Counted from the stretch's first letter, positions 9,320 through 19,501 are shown. The stretch is DNA of 64,000 bases from Isosphaeraceae bacterium (GCA_025356475.1 JANXSX010000111.1:1-64000), one strand, 5' to 3'. Translations and numbers: made by a program. Notes: generated by a model from the sequence alone, not told the origin.

Positions 9320-11005
9320 ATGCGCCAGTCACTCCTGCCCCTGGAATACACAAACCCTATCGTATCTGGGCAACTCCATGGTGTTGTCTATACGAAGGCA
9401 TGGGTTGTTGAACTTCTCCTGAATCTCGCTCGATACACCGATGAAACGAATCTGGTCGACAAACTTGCGATCGAGCCCTCGGCGGGTGACGGTGCGTTTC
9501 TCGTTTCGATGGTGCGCCGACTTGTCCGATCTTGCCGCAAACATGGGCGAGCCATCATCGATTGCGCGAGTTCATTAATCGCATATGAGATCGATGAAGA
9601 GAGTGCAATTCTGGCCCGGCTTGCGGTCTTCAACGCTCTCTCAGAGCTTGAGATTGAGGACGATGTTGCACAGAAACTTGCAGAGGGTTGGGTGAAGTGT
9701 GGAGACTTCTTACTCGATGGACCGACCCTCCCCTCTGCGGATTTCATCTTGGGCAATCCGCCTTATATTCGGATTGAAGAGATCCCCGAAGAGACGGCTG
9801 GTCTCTATCGCAGGATGTATACCACGATGCGAGGTCGGGCTGACCTGTACGTGGCATTTTACGAGGCCGCACTAGGACTCCTGAAAGAAGATGGAATCTG
9901 CGGATTCATTTGTGCGGATCGCTGGATGCTCAACCAATATGGGGCGGAGTTAAGGCGTCTCGTGACCACGAGCCATAGCGTTGAGGCGATCGTTGAAATG
10001 CACAATGCAAATCCCTTTGTTAGTGAGGTTAGCGCCTATCCAGCAATCACGATATTCAAGCGAGCAGCCCAGGGGCGATCCGTCGTTGCCAAGCTGAATT
10101 CGTCTGCCGAGAAGTTCGGTGTCACCGAGCTAACACGCATTCTGGATCTGCACACGTGCCCGTCGAGCCTCGACCCAATCGCGGGACTCAGCCGAGCGAT
10201 CATGCCAAGCTGGTTCCAAGGATCTGACCCCTGGCCGTGCGGGTCTCCCCAGCGATTGGCACTCTTACGCAGACTCGAGGAAGAGTTCGAGCCGCTTGAG
10301 TCGGAGAAGGATCATCTGAGAATTGGGATCGGTGTCGCGACCGGTTTAGACCGCGTGTACATCACTCAGGACCCGGATATCGTCGAGGCGTCACGCCTGG
10401 TGCCCTTGGCAATGGCTGCCGACACAATCACCGGTCACCTGAATTGGTCGACACATTATCTTATCAACCCTTGGGATGAAAACGGATTAGTCGATCTGAA
10501 GAACTATCCCCGACTGGCAGCATACTTTGAGAAGCACCGAGCCGCAATCTCTGGGCGCAATACGGCCCAGCGCAATCCGTCGGCCTGGTATCGTACAATC
10601 GACCGTGTTCAGCATCCGCTCATCTTGAAACAGAAACTCTACATCCCAGATATCAAGGATCGTTTCAACCCAGTGCTCGATAGGGGCGAAACTTACCCTC
10701 ATCATAATCTTTACTATATCGAGTCCAGTATTTGGGATCTTGAGGTCCTCGGAGGGATTCTCTTGTCTTCAGTTGGCCAATTCTTTATCGAGAGTTACGG
10801 CGTCCGAATGCGTGGCGGGTATCTTCGCTTCCAGGCTCAATATCTTCGGCGAATTCGTGTACCTCGACCGACTGAGATCCCGAATTCCCTTTCTCAAGAA
10901 CTCATCAACGCCTTCCGATCGCGTGACCAGGAGGCGGCGACGAAGGCAGCCTCGGAACTCTATCGAATTGATGTCCGAGAATTGGAGGAGAACCTTGGAC
11001 GTTGA
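9320..11005 (+). CDS. N6-adenine DNA methyltransferase, PaeR7I/XhoI-type
   Basis: A 561-residue DNA methyltransferase. AdoMet-binding motif I is EPSAGDGAF at residues 52-60 and catalytic motif IV is NPPY at 146-149, which defines an N6-adenine (gamma-class) enzyme. The C-terminal half is a target-recognition region. Its length is close to M.PaeR7I (about 530) and its partner downstream looks like the XhoI family, so the expected target is CTCGAG, methylated on adenine. The start at 9320 is uncertain because the ribosome-binding site is weak. The stop overlaps the endonuclease start by 11 bp. It would protect host DNA from that endonuclease. Confidence 0.9.
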   Translation: MRQSLLPLEYTNPIVSGQLHGVVYTKAWVVELLLNLARYTDETNLVDKLAIEPSAGDGAFLVSMVRRLVRSCRKHGRAIIDCASSLIAYEIDEESAILARLAVFNALSELEIEDDVAQKLAEGWVKCGDFLLDGPTLPSADFILGNPPYIRIEEIPEETAGLYRRMYTTMRGRADLYVAFYEAALGLLKEDGICGFICADRWMLNQYGAELRRLVTTSHSVEAIVEMHNANPFVSEVSAYPAITIFKRAAQGRSVVAKLNSSAEKFGVTELTRILDLHTCPSSLDPIAGLSRAIMPSWFQGSDPWPCGSPQRLALLRRLEEEFEPLESEKDHLRIGIGVATGLDRVYITQDPDIVEASRLVPLAMAADTITGHLNWSTHYLINPWDENGLVDLKNYPRLAAYFEKHRAAISGRNTAQRNPSAWYRTIDRVQHPLILKQKLYIPDIKDRFNPVLDRGETYPHHNLYYIESSIWDLEVLGGILLSSVGQFFIESYGVRMRGGYLRFQAQYLRRIRVPRPTEIPNSLSQELINAFRSRDQEAATKAASELYRIDVRELEENLGR

Positions 11006-11711
11006 TCACCGTCTTCAGAGGGCAGTACAGCAGTTCTGGATTACACGCTCGAAACAGCAAGAAAAGCAGATTCAAAGCGGCGTAATCGATGCCAGCACTC
11101 GGGGCGCAGTGACTGGTGGAACGCAGATGGGCGGTCTCGAAGTCCTGGTAGCAGATGTCTTGATCGAAGCAGGATTTGATCAGAGTGAGATTCAAACACG
11201 CACGTCGCTTCAGCTTCCTGGCTACTATCGCCCAGAGAAGAAATGGGATCTCATTGTCGTTTCCAAACGCCAGCTTGTCTGTGTGCTCGAGTTCAAATCC
11301 CAAGTAGGACCATCATTTGGAAATAATTTCAACAATCGGTCCGAAGAGGCAATCGGTAGCGCAACTGATATTTGGCGGGCCTATCGAGAAGGACGATTTG
11401 GAAATTCTCCTGAGCCGTTCCTGGGATATATCTTTCTTCTCGAAGATTGCGCCGCCGTGAAGCGACCGGTTGGACATAAGGAGCCATACTTTCCAGTCGA
11501 TCCTGCATTCATAGGTGCATCGTATAGTAAGCGGTATGAGTTGCTTTGTCGCCGATTGGTGCATGACCGGCTGTATCGATCCGCGTGCCTGATTCTCACC
11601 AGCCGAGACTCAGAGGCTGGCCTAACCCAGCCCGCTGCGGATTTGACGTTCCAGAGACTTGTCGCTGGGCTTCGCGGCCACGTCTTGGCGTTTCGTGAAT
11701 CAGGAATATGA
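10995..11711 (+). CDS. Type II restriction endonuclease, XhoI/PaeR7I family
   Basis: A 238-residue protein if it starts at the TTG at 10995, supported by a GGAGGAG ribosome-binding site at 10984-10990 inside the methyltransferase gene. R.XhoI and R.PaeR7I are about 245 residues, a good match. Residues 14-47 (FWITRSKQQ, TRGAVTGG) resemble the family's N-terminus, and a PD-(D/E)xK-type site is visible as D85 ... E99-F-K101. The family cuts C/TCGAG. CTCGAG occurs inside both R-M genes (10274-10279, 11286-11291) and at 14943-14948, so sites are not fully avoided and protection by the methylase is required. The overlap delays or couples endonuclease translation. Confidence 0.88.
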   Translation: MDVDHRLQRAVQQFWITRSKQQEKQIQSGVIDASTRGAVTGGTQMGGLEVLVADVLIEAGFDQSEIQTRTSLQLPGYYRPEKKWDLIVVSKRQLVCVLEFKSQVGPSFGNNFNNRSEEAIGSATDIWRAYREGRFGNSPEPFLGYIFLLEDCAAVKRPVGHKEPYFPVDPAFIGASYSKRYELLCRRLVHDRLYRSACLILTSRDSEAGLTQPAADLTFQRLVAGLRGHVLAFRESGI

Positions 11712-11755
11712 CCAATCATCACCTTTCATGAATAATTCTTAAGTCTTACTTATGG

Positions 11756-13171
11756 CTATGGCTGGCCAGCTTGTCCTGGTGGCGGATACTTGCTGCCTGT
11801 GTTGTCGAGAACCAGCACCCAGTCGAGTAGTTCGCCGGGATCGGGGGGGTTGAACGCGAGTTCTCCCGTGTTGGCGAATTCGCCGATCTCCGTAGCCTTC
11901 CCCGTGCGTGGATTGAACCACCACGCCTTGACCTTCTCACCCTGGATCTTGTCCATTCGCACCTTGAACGACCGGCCGACGGGCGCGTAGACCATCGCGA
12001 AAGTCCCTGCCGAGTCGCGGGTGGCCAAAAAACGGTATCGACCGGCGCCCGGGACCGCAGTCGCAACGCGGTCGGTCACAATCACAGAGTCGTCGGGAAC
12101 GCGCGTCAGGATCGGGCGCGACTCGATGAGCCGTCGACCGTGGATCATCTGGTTTGCGCCTGGGCTATCAATCGCTTCCATCCAAGGAAGCAGGGGGTCG
12201 TTCACTCCCTCAACCCCGGGCTTCCAGAACTGCCACATTGTGTGGTGTCCATAAGTGTGCCCGCAGGCTCCAGAGAATAGGTCCCAGTAGAGGGGGCGGC
12301 GGACGTCGGCGGCGATCGAGTAGCCAAAGCTTTTCGCGTTGAATGAGATCGGGTGGCCTTCGTAAATCGGCTCGCCGTCGATCACTGGCTTGATCGGGGT
12401 ACGATCGTAATCGGCCTTGGTATTGTCGAATCGACCGGTGAACTCGGTCCCGTGACCGTTTTGCCGCATGTTGAAGTCCAGCCATTCGTCGTCGTGAAAC
12501 CACTGCGAGGATCCTGCCCCTCCATTCGGGTGAAACGTCATTAGATGCGTTCCCCCGTCCCCCTTACGAAGCCCGCGAGCCATCGCTCGGATGATCTCTT
12601 TTTGGTCGTCATTCTCGACCTTACGGTCGCCTCCGAGGATCCAGATCAGTCCCTTGTCTCGATACCGCTTGCCGAGCCACTCGCCATAGACCTCGGCGTT
12701 CTGTTTGTTGAACAGCGGCTTACCATCCTTGCCGTCGTGCCAGAACCGTCCCCAGGTTGGTAAAAAGCCGACGTATAACCCGTTCGCGTTCGCTCTGTCC
12801 ACAACGTAATCGACGTGGTCCCAGTAGTCGTTCTGCTCGCCGTCCTTGACGGCAGGTTTTGCTGGGTCGAGGTCCGTGAGCGGGAGGTATCCGTAGGCGC
12901 TTGGAATCGTGTGCCCATCGAACTCGGCGATGGCCACAGCCTGGATCACGGTGAAGCCCTGCTTGGAACGCTTCTGGAGGTACGTGTCCGCCTCGGACCG
13001 GTCAAGTCGGTGGAAGATTTCCCAGGCAGTATCTCCGAGGTAGAAGAACGGCTTTCCGTGGGTTGTGACAAGGAACCGCCGATTGTTGCTCACCTTCAGT
13101 TGCGGAAGTTCCGCTGCACCGAGCAGTGAAGCACTCAACAGGAACATCAATATACCGACAAAGGATCGCAT
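11756..13171 (-). CDS. Secreted glycoside hydrolase, GH140-like (DUF4038)
   Basis: A 471-residue protein with an N-terminal signal peptide (about residues 1-19, ending LLGAAELP). Residues 30-350 form a TIM-barrel DUF4038 domain with typical segments [29 protein letters not shown] and WILGGDRK. The final 90 residues, ending in a [10 protein letters not shown] strand, match the putative collagen-binding/beta-sandwich domain (DUF5060/PF12904 type) that usually follows. GH140 includes apiosidases acting on rhamnogalacturonan II, but the family is wide and the substrate here is unproven. It is transcribed leftwards, divergent from the M28 peptidase, and convergent with the endonuclease gene. Confidence 0.87.
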   Translation of the reverse strand: MRSFVGILMFLLSASLLGAAELPQLKVSNNRRFLVTTHGKPFFYLGDTAWEIFHRLDRSEADTYLQKRSKQGFTVIQAVAIAEFDGHTIPSAYGYLPLTDLDPAKPAVKDGEQNDYWDHVDYVVDRANANGLYVGFLPTWGRFWHDGKDGKPLFNKQNAEVYGEWLGKRYRDKGLIWILGGDRKVENDDQKEIIRAMARGLRKGDGGTHLMTFHPNGGAGSSQWFHDDEWLDFNMRQNGHGTEFTGRFDNTKADYDRTPIKPVIDGEPIYEGHPISFNAKSFGYSIAADVRRPLYWDLFSGACGHTYGHHTMWQFWKPGVEGVNDPLLPWMEAIDSPGANQMIHGRRLIESRPILTRVPDDSVIVTDRVATAVPGAGRYRFLATRDSAGTFAMVYAPVGRSFKVRMDKIQGEKVKAWWFNPRTGKATEIGEFANTGELAFNPPDPGELLDWVLVLDNTGSKYPPPGQAGQP

Positions 13172-13542
13172 TCTCGACCTCCAGGAAACGAGGAAGGTGG
13201 GACTTGGTTACGGTTTCAATGATACAGGGACATCACGAACTCAGTTCGTGTCGCTTGTTCTCAGTCTGTTTAGACCGTAAACCCATGAGGAGGCTCATGG
13301 AGGTGTCGAAGGTACTGTTTCGCAGGATTTTAGACGCCCGGAGAGGCGGTTTGCCTTGGAGGCAGTTTGAATACAGTTAGTTCGAGATTCAAGGGCCAGG
13401 CCAACCAATTTTGTCGCTCGTTGTGTTGTTGGCCGCAGGGGGGATGAAATGCTTTCCCCTTCGGCGTAGACTTTGGTTCTCTCCGGCTGTGATGCCCGAT
13501 CCGACCACATCGTTGTCATCTTCTGCGTTGAGACTTCACCTC
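13172..13542. other. Divergent intergenic region with two hairpins
   Basis: This 370-bp gap separates the leftward GH140 gene from the rightward M28 gene. It contains CACGAAC-3-GTTCGTG (13234-13250) and CCATGAG-4-CTCATGG (13283-13300), either of which could be an operator. No gene is supported here. Confidence 0.5.
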
Positions 13543-15345
13543 ATGAAACGATCGTTCGCCTTGCTGTCGACCACGCTTTGCCTTGTTGGACCAGGGGCGA
13601 TGATGTTCGCCCAGGAGCCCGCTACCAAACAGGCGGATGCTCCCGCCGCCAAGAAGGCTGACACGCCTGTCGCCAAAGCTGACCCTATCGCCAAGATCAA
13701 GACCGAAGTCGAGAAGAACTCGAAGGTAATGGAAACGCTCAGCTATCTGAGCGATGTCATTGGCCCTCGCTTGACCAACTCGACGGGAATGAAGCGTGCG
13801 AACGAGTGGACTCGCGACAAGCTTACGGAATTCGGGATCGAAAACGCACACCTTGAGCCCTGGGGACCGTTCGGAACCGGCTGGACGTTGAAGAAGTTCA
13901 CTCTTCAAGTCACCGAGCCCCAGTGCATCCCCTTGATCGCCTATCCCAAAGCCTGGTCGCCGGGCACCGATGGCCCTGTCACTGGCCCTGTCGTCTTCTT
14001 TAACGTCAAGGAAGAGGCGGATTTCGAGAAGTACAAGGGCAAGCTAAAAGGGGCGATCGTTCTGAGCTCGGCCATTCGCGAAGTGGCACCTAGGTTTGAG
14101 GCGCTGGCGATCCGCAAGACCGATACCGATCTTTTGAACATGGCGAACGCTTCGAGTCCAACCGGAGGCCGCCGAGGCGGACGTCCTCCTGGTGCTCCCG
14201 CTGCCGGTGGTCCTGGTGCCGATGCCGGTCGACAGATGCCCGCCGGGTTCGTCTTGAACGGTAAGAAGTTGAAGTTCTTTGTTGAGGAAGGTGTCGCGGC
14301 AGTTCTTGACCCCAGCTCGATTGGCGATGCTGGCACGCTGTTTGTCTCGCAGGCATCGGTTCCCGGAGCAACGAGCCCTGGCCCTGGCGGACCTCCCGCC
14401 GCTGCTGCTGCTCCTCCTGGTGGTGCTCCGCCCGCGCGGCGGCCCTCGGCCTGGGACAAAGAGGCTCCCAAGAACGTCACTCAGGTTGTCGTCAGCAAGG
14501 AGCAGTACAACCGGCTTGTTCGGATGGTCCAGGCGGGTGAGAAGCTGACCGTGACACTTGATCTGGCCGTCGAGTTTCAGGACAAGGATTTGATGGGCTA
14601 CAACACGGTCGCCGAGATCCCCGGCACCGACCTGAAGGATGAAGTGGTGATGCTCGGTGGCCACTTGGATTCGTGGCACAGCGGCACCGGCGCGACCGAC
14701 AACGCCGCCGGCTGCTCAGTAGGGATGGAAGCTCTGCGGATCATCAAGGCCCTCGATTTGAAGCCACGACGGACGATCCGCATCGCCCTCTGGAGCGGTG
14801 AAGAGCAGGGGTTGCTCGGGTCGCGTGGTTATGTGAAAGAGCACTTCGGCTACCTGGGTGATGGCACTCAAGGCGCGGCCCTTGGCGCGATGGCCGGTGG
14901 GCCACCCGCCAAGTTGACCACCAAACCCGAGTACGAGAAGTTCTCGAGCTACTTCAACTTCGATAACGGTGGCGGCAAGATCCGGGGGATCTACCTGCAA
15001 GGTAACGAAGCCGTCCGGCCAATCTTCCGCGAGTGGCTCCAGCCGTTCCGCGACATGGGTGCCAGCACGATCACGATCTCGAACACGGGCGGTACCGATC
15101 ACCAGTCGTTCGACGGCATCGGCTTGCCCGGTTTTCAGTTCATCCAAGACGACCTCGACTACGACACCCGGACCCACCACTCGAACATGGACGTGTTCGA
15201 CCGGATCCTCAGCGAGGATATGAAGCAAGCCTCGATGATCATGGCTGCGTTTGTTTATAACGCCGCGATGCGCGACGAGAAGCTCCCTCGCAAGCCCGCT
15301 CCAGGAGCACCCTCGACCAGCACGGCTGCTATCGATTTGAGGTGA
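13543..15345 (+). CDS. Secreted M28-family zinc metallopeptidase with PA-domain inserts
   Basis: A 600-residue exported peptidase; the start at 13543 gives a clean signal peptide ending near FAQEPA. The M28 zinc site is visible: H374 (GGHLDSW), D386 (ATDNAAG), E420-E421 ([10 protein letters not shown]) and H520 (GTDHQSF). Co-catalytic zinc aminopeptidases of this family trim peptides outside the cytoplasm. Residues about 200-310 would be a protease-associated domain, but it is interrupted by two glycine/proline/alanine-rich stretches (about 206-232 and 278-305) that look like low-complexity expansions. The N-terminal linker carries lysine/alanine repeats such as [11 protein letters not shown] 12-bp hairpin follows the gene. 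Confidence 0.93.
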   Translation: MKRSFALLSTTLCLVGPGAMMFAQEPATKQADAPAAKKADTPVAKADPIAKIKTEVEKNSKVMETLSYLSDVIGPRLTNSTGMKRANEWTRDKLTEFGIENAHLEPWGPFGTGWTLKKFTLQVTEPQCIPLIAYPKAWSPGTDGPVTGPVVFFNVKEEADFEKYKGKLKGAIVLSSAIREVAPRFEALAIRKTDTDLLNMANASSPTGGRRGGRPPGAPAAGGPGADAGRQMPAGFVLNGKKLKFFVEEGVAAVLDPSSIGDAGTLFVSQASVPGATSPGPGGPPAAAAAPPGGAPPARRPSAWDKEAPKNVTQVVVSKEQYNRLVRMVQAGEKLTVTLDLAVEFQDKDLMGYNTVAEIPGTDLKDEVVMLGGHLDSWHSGTGATDNAAGCSVGMEALRIIKALDLKPRRTIRIALWSGEEQGLLGSRGYVKEHFGYLGDGTQGAALGAMAGGPPAKLTTKPEYEKFSSYFNFDNGGGKIRGIYLQGNEAVRPIFREWLQPFRDMGASTITISNTGGTDHQSFDGIGLPGFQFIQDDLDYDTRTHHSNMDVFDRILSEDMKQASMIMAAFVYNAAMRDEKLPRKPAPGAPSTSTAAIDLR

Positions 15346-15402
15346 CATCCCAGGCTTTGGCTGCCCCTGGCTGGCCCGCGTTGAACGACCTTTTTGTGCC
15401 GG

Positions 15403-15433
15403 ATTCCTGTGATCGCATGGTGATCACAGGAAT
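15403..15433 (+). terminator. Strong hairpin after the M28 peptidase gene
   Basis: ATTCCTGTGATC (15403-15414) and GATCACAGGAAT (15422-15433) form a perfect 12-bp stem with a seven-base loop, 58 bp after the stop codon. No T-run follows, so it may stop transcription with Rho or protect the 3' end of the message. Confidence 0.55.
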
Positions 15434-15661
15434 TGGCTGGGAATCGTCGAATCCAAGTTCAAGCGAACGGTGATTATTTTGAGGCTCAAGTTGGCAACAG
15501 CTTGAGCTTTATGCCGTATTTCCGTTCCAACGATTTCCGGACCTCAAGAGCCCTCACGTCTTTCCCGCTTCACAGAGAGCGAGTAAGGTTGGAAGTCGTC
15601 TTCTGGTTCGTGGACCAGGCGAGTGACGCGACCAAACGCCTGGTGTCGGAGTTTCTCTCAC

Positions 15662-16072
15662 ATGTTCGATAATCCGTATCATGCTCCCCAGACGCCCGTG
15701 GGGAATGCTGCAGGGGTTGTGCCGCCGTTCACACTCACTCCATTGCACCTCAAGATCCTCAAGTTGTACCGGGAATATTATCGCAAGACGCCGACGCTTG
15801 GCTCACTGATCCGGAAATCGTCCTGGCGGCTCGTGACGATACTCATGATCTTCGGAGGGGGTGGGTACCTACTTTGGAGCTATGATCTGATCTATCTTAT
15901 GTGCTTCCACTTTGGTCTCGGTCTCGCAGCCCTCATCCGCGCGTTCCAGTCGATTTGGATCTTACAGAAAGCTTGGCCGATCATGTACATCGTTATCGAC
16001 TGGAATCGAGTCGATACGATCTTGGATGAGAGTCAAGTTTCTGGCCAATTTCGTGACAACACGGCGCGTTGA
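15662..16072 (+). CDS. Small two-helix membrane protein (NPY-x-x-P start)
   Basis: A 136-residue protein starting MFDNPYHAPQTP, an N-terminus often seen in small planctomycete membrane proteins. Two hydrophobic segments at about residues 52-72 and 76-100 are separated by a short polar turn, and the rest is soluble. The start at 15662 is preferred over an upstream codon because of this motif. Function unknown. The 315 bp before it, after the M28 gene, hold no other supported gene apart from the hairpin. Confidence 0.6.
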   Translation: MFDNPYHAPQTPVGNAAGVVPPFTLTPLHLKILKLYREYYRKTPTLGSLIRKSSWRLVTILMIFGGGGYLLWSYDLIYLMCFHFGLGLAALIRAFQSIWILQKAWPIMYIVIDWNRVDTILDESQVSGQFRDNTAR

Positions 16073-16189
16073 GGCATTCTCCGCAGCATCCTGCTGAGCT
16101 TTGAACTCGTGGCACTCCCGAATTGGGCCTTCGTATGGTAGGATAACGCGACCTCAGATCGGCTCCACCCCGGCAGAAGGCTTCGACTC

Positions 16190-17605
16190 ATGTTTCGCTT
16201 AACGACATCTCGGCCTGGCCCTTCGCTACCGACGCGGCGGGATGTCATGCGCATTGGTGCCGCGAGCTTGCTGGGCTTGAACCTGCCGACCGTTCTGAAG
16301 GCAGCGGCCACCAGAACACGCGCTCGCTCGATGATCCTGATGTTCCTCGAAGGAGGACCTGCCCATCAGGATACCTGGGATATGAAGCCCGACGCTCCCG
16401 AGTCGATCCGAGGTGAGTTTCGACCGATCGACACCACGGTGCCTGGGCTCTCATTCTGTGAGCATCTGCCTCAACTGGCCAAGCAGGCCCATCACCTTGC
16501 TCTGATTCGGTCGGTCCATCACACGGTTGGGGACCACAACGCCGGTGCCTACTTCGCGATGACCGGGCACGACCCCGTCGTCAATGGCCGATTGATCACC
16601 ACTCCCGCCGCCGACAACTTTCCACCGTTCGGATCGGTTCTTGCCAAGCTTCGCCCAACGGGTCGGCCTTTGCCCGACTTCGTTCAGACTCCGGACTGGA
16701 TGAGCAATAATGGCTCATTCCTCCCCGGTCAGGATGCGGGCTTCTTGGGCGGACCTTATGAGCCGTTCATTGCGGGGGATCCGAGCCTGCCAAACTACCG
16801 CGTTCCTGGTTTGGCCCTGCCACGCGAGTTATCCTTGGAACGGGTCGGGCGGAGGAGGTCGCTGCTTGATGAGGTCGATCATGCACTCGGTGACGGTCGA
16901 TCGGTCGATCGGCTCGATGGCTACTATCAAAAAGCGTACACATTGATCGCCAGTCCCGAGGCGCGAAGGGCATTTGACCTTTCGAAGGAACCTGAGTCGG
17001 TCCGTGAGCGTTACGGGCTCGACCCGACCAATGAACGGAAGAAGGAGTGTCGCCAGTTCGGAGGCCTCCCGCACTTGGGGCAATGTTTGCTGCTTTCGCG
17101 TCGCCTGATCGAAGCGGGAGTACGGCTCGTCACCGTTTGCACCGGTGCGAGGCTCGACCAGGCTTGGGACACGCATCGCCAGCACTTTCCGTTGCTCAAA
17201 CGTTCCATCCTACCAATGTTTGACCAAGGCTTTTCTGCCCTGATTGAAGACCTCCACCAGCGAGGTTTGCTCGATGAGACGCTGGTGGTCGCGATGGGCG
17301 AGTTTGGTCGGACTCCGAAGGTCGGTCAGATCACCAGTAGTGCGGGAGCTGACGCCGGTGGCCGTGATCACTGGCCCCATTGCTACACAGTCTTGATGGC
17401 AGGAGGCGGCGTCCCTGGTGGGATGATTTATGGGGCGAGCGATGCCCACGCTGCCTATCCCGTGCGTGATGCCGTGACCCCGCACGACATCACTGCCACA
17501 ATCTACAAAGCCATGGGTGTTGACCCAGCGACAGAGATCCGTGATGCCCTCGACCGCCCCTTCGTACTGAGCATGGGCACCCCAATTGAGGCAATGCTTG
17601 CCTAG
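16190..17605 (+). CDS. DUF1501 sulfatase-like protein with Tat signal
   Basis: A 471-residue DUF1501 protein. A twin-arginine motif (TRRDVMRIGAASLLGL) at about residues 16-31 predicts export by the Tat pathway. The core has FLEGGPAHQDTWDMKP near the start and VAMGEFGRTPKV plus GRDHWPHCYTVLMAGGG near the end, matching the alkaline-phosphatase-like metal-binding fold. DUF1501 genes are abundant in Planctomycetes and normally sit beside DUF1549/DUF1553 genes; that partner is absent here. The substrate is unknown. Confidence 0.93.
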   Translation: MFRLTTSRPGPSLPTRRDVMRIGAASLLGLNLPTVLKAAATRTRARSMILMFLEGGPAHQDTWDMKPDAPESIRGEFRPIDTTVPGLSFCEHLPQLAKQAHHLALIRSVHHTVGDHNAGAYFAMTGHDPVVNGRLITTPAADNFPPFGSVLAKLRPTGRPLPDFVQTPDWMSNNGSFLPGQDAGFLGGPYEPFIAGDPSLPNYRVPGLALPRELSLERVGRRRSLLDEVDHALGDGRSVDRLDGYYQKAYTLIASPEARRAFDLSKEPESVRERYGLDPTNERKKECRQFGGLPHLGQCLLLSRRLIEAGVRLVTVCTGARLDQAWDTHRQHFPLLKRSILPMFDQGFSALIEDLHQRGLLDETLVVAMGEFGRTPKVGQITSSAGADAGGRDHWPHCYTVLMAGGGVPGGMIYGASDAHAAYPVRDAVTPHDITATIYKAMGVDPATEIRDALDRPFVLSMGTPIEAMLA

Positions 17606-17671
17606 GTGCAATACACATTTCTATTGCTATTTTGCATGCATATTCGTAGACTTGTCTGAAGGATGCTCGGC

Positions 17672-18271
17672 ATGAATATTTCTGCGATATTCGTTTCATT
17701 AAGTTGTATCCTTGCACTCGCGGTCGAGCCACGGACCTGGACCTTCGAGACCGACACCGTGGGGCAGGCTGCCGAGGGGTTTTCGACCGAAGTCGGTATC
17801 TGGACTGTTGTAAAAACGAAAGAGGGCAAGGCACTCGCCCAGACTGCCAAGAGTCCTGGTACGGTGTTCAACGTGGTGTTGGTCGATTCGGTGCGCGTCA
17901 AGAATGTTGATCTCTCGGTCAAGATCAAGCGGGTCGCGGGCGTGGACGATCAGGGGGGCGGGTTGGTCTGGCGGGCCAAAGATTCCAAGAACTATTATGT
18001 CGCTCGATTCAACCACCTTGAAGACAACCTTCGTCTCTATAAGGTAGTTGATGGCAAGCGAACGATGTTCTTGAGTGCCGATGTCAAGCACTCCGACGAT
18101 TGGTCGACCTTACGTGTGATCATGCAAGGTGACCAGATTGCGTGCTTTCTCGACGGTAAGAAGATGCTGGAGTTCACCGACGCGACCTTTCCGGAGCCAG
18201 GCAAGATCGGCCTCTGGTCGAAGGCGGATGCGCAGACGTGGTTTGCTGATCTGAAGTTGGTCGAGCTGTAA
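17672..18271 (+). CDS. Secreted LamG/DUF1080-like beta-sandwich protein
   Basis: A 199-residue protein. GAAGG at about 17658 is well spaced for the ATG at 17672 but abuts the in-frame ATG at 17663, so the later start is preferred; it also gives a clean signal peptide (ISAIFVSLSCILALAVEP). The rest resembles the concanavalin-like fold of DUF1080/3-keto-disaccharide hydrolase relatives: WTFETD at the start, GGGLVWRAKDSKNYYVARF in the middle, KIGLWSKADAQTWFADLKL at the end. Such proteins bind or cleave extracellular carbohydrate. It lies 66 bp after the DUF1501 gene on the same strand, so co-transcription is possible. Confidence 0.85.
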   Translation: MNISAIFVSLSCILALAVEPRTWTFETDTVGQAAEGFSTEVGIWTVVKTKEGKALAQTAKSPGTVFNVVLVDSVRVKNVDLSVKIKRVAGVDDQGGGLVWRAKDSKNYYVARFNHLEDNLRLYKVVDGKRTMFLSADVKHSDDWSTLRVIMQGDQIACFLDGKKMLEFTDATFPEPGKIGLWSKADAQTWFADLKLVEL

Positions 18272-18476
18272 GTTGAGCATGGAGCTGGCCAAGCACGCAA
18301 GTGGGCGCACAAGGAGAGTTGCAAAGTCCTCATCCCTTCCTTCTCTCTTTGGGTATTGGTCACTCTATCCCAGAGCAATGTGCTTAGCCTTCATGGCTTG
18401 GCGCTTTGGGGAAACGAAGGGCAAATCTAACGTAACACTCTGTCCTCAGGGGTTTTGTCGTCCTGAAAGGGCGGCC

Positions 18477-18582
18477 ACAAATCAGCCCAGGGCATCGCCC
18501 TGGTGGATGACGATGCGGCGTCCGTCTGAGCTTTAGAGAGCCGTTGCCCTTCTCACCAGGGCGCTGCCCTGGGCTGATTTGT
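18477..18582. repeat. Inverted repeat, 29-bp arms, 48-bp spacer
   Basis: The arm at 18477-18505 (ACAAATCAGCCCAGGGC...) and the arm at 18554-18582 are reverse complements at 28 of 29 positions. Similarity continues more weakly outwards (AGGGCGGCC against GCCCCTTT). The 560-bp gap from 18272 to 18832 holds no supported gene. Translated in either direction the arms give NQPRA(A/S)PW, a peptide I recall from many spurious planctomycete predictions, so this is probably one copy of a dispersed intergenic repeat. Confidence 0.8.
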
Positions 18583-18832
18583 CATGCCCCTTTGGGGCAA
18601 AAATCGTGATCTCCCCGACACGACAATCGGAAGCTTGATCCGACTGGGGCGGGTACAAGTAGTCGTTCTAAACCTCCAAGCTGTACCAACTGGTGGGCAT
18701 CTACAGAGTACGTGTAGAGACCTGTTCCCGAAGCGAGAAGGATTGGACCTTGCAATCCTCCTGGTGAGCCCACCCACATGAAAAAGTCCGTTGACTTACT
18801 GACTGATCCGGATTTGAGGGAGCCTTGAACCC

Positions 18833-19501
18833 TCAAAAGCGGGGCATACCCACGGGCCCTCCTCGACCAGGTCCGCGCCCTCCTTCGCCACCACCGGGTC
18901 CAGATCGACCGCGGAGTCCGCGGAAGAGAGATCCATAAGGGAGTTGGATCGGGCGGATCTCGTTGACTTTCCAGACCTGGGGCGATGTCTCTTGCAGGCC
19001 GAGTGACCATGTGGAGGGGAACGCGCCCGCATTGACGACCGAGCCGCCGCTTGCCTGGTTACCGCTGACAAAGACCTCGAACTCTGCTGAGCCCCGCCGA
19101 GCCTGAGGAGAGACCTTGGTTGCTAGCTTGCGAACCCGCACAAAGTCAAAGTGGGCGTTCTCAAGGTGCGACCGTACGAACACGTCGTCAAAAACGAGTC
19201 CGTCGACCGTCTCGCCGCCCAGCTTTAACTGGACATTGGGGGTGAAGTGCGACATCACGCCTGGTACGTCGGACCTCTCGACCGCATTGGCCAGTGAATA
19301 CACCACAGCCTCAATCCGTTCGTCGTCGGTGACCCAAAAGTGTTCGATCCCGATCACCAGAGCCGCCAGTCCGAACGCGATGATCGCACGGATCAGATGC
19401 TGTCCATCCTGAGTCATCCGAAGCACGATCAAGAACACCAGACCCACAACGGCGAGGATGCTGGCCAAAGGCCAGGGGTCTTCACTCAACCAGGTCAACA
19501 T
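18833..19501 (-). CDS. Membrane-anchored NTF2-like protein, unknown function
   Basis: A 222-residue protein. Two hydrophobic helices occupy about residues 10-26 and 36-54. The middle (about 62-180) looks like an NTF2/SnoaL-type alpha-beta cone: ERIEAVVYSLANAVERSDVPGVMSHFTPNVQL followed by strands. This resemblance is by eye. The last 25 residues are glycine/arginine/proline-rich and end in MPRF. It lies just downstream of dnaA in the same direction, separated by about 100 bp. Confidence 0.7.
   Translation of the reverse strand: MLTWLSEDPWPLASILAVVGLVFLIVLRMTQDGQHLIRAIIAFGLAALVIGIEHFWVTDDERIEAVVYSLANAVERSDVPGVMSHFTPNVQLKLGGETVDGLVFDDVFVRSHLENAHFDFVRVRKLATKVSPQARRGSAEFEVFVSGNQASGGSVVNAGAFPSTWSLGLQETSPQVWKVNEIRPIQLPYGSLFRGLRGRSGPGGGEGGRGPGRGGPVGMPRF

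Noticed and set aside
13941-14679. Long reverse-strand frames inside the M28 gene
   Set aside because: They are shadows of Gly/Pro-rich GC-rich codons in the real gene and contain no coherent domain.
10274-14948. Avoidance of CTCGAG sites near the R-M system
   Set aside because: CTCGAG occurs at 10274, 11286 and 14943, so there is no strict local avoidance; genome-wide counts are needed.
15433-15672. 79-codon frame between M28 gene and small membrane protein
   Set aside because: No ribosome-binding site, no family resemblance, and it overlaps the start of the better-supported gene at 15662.
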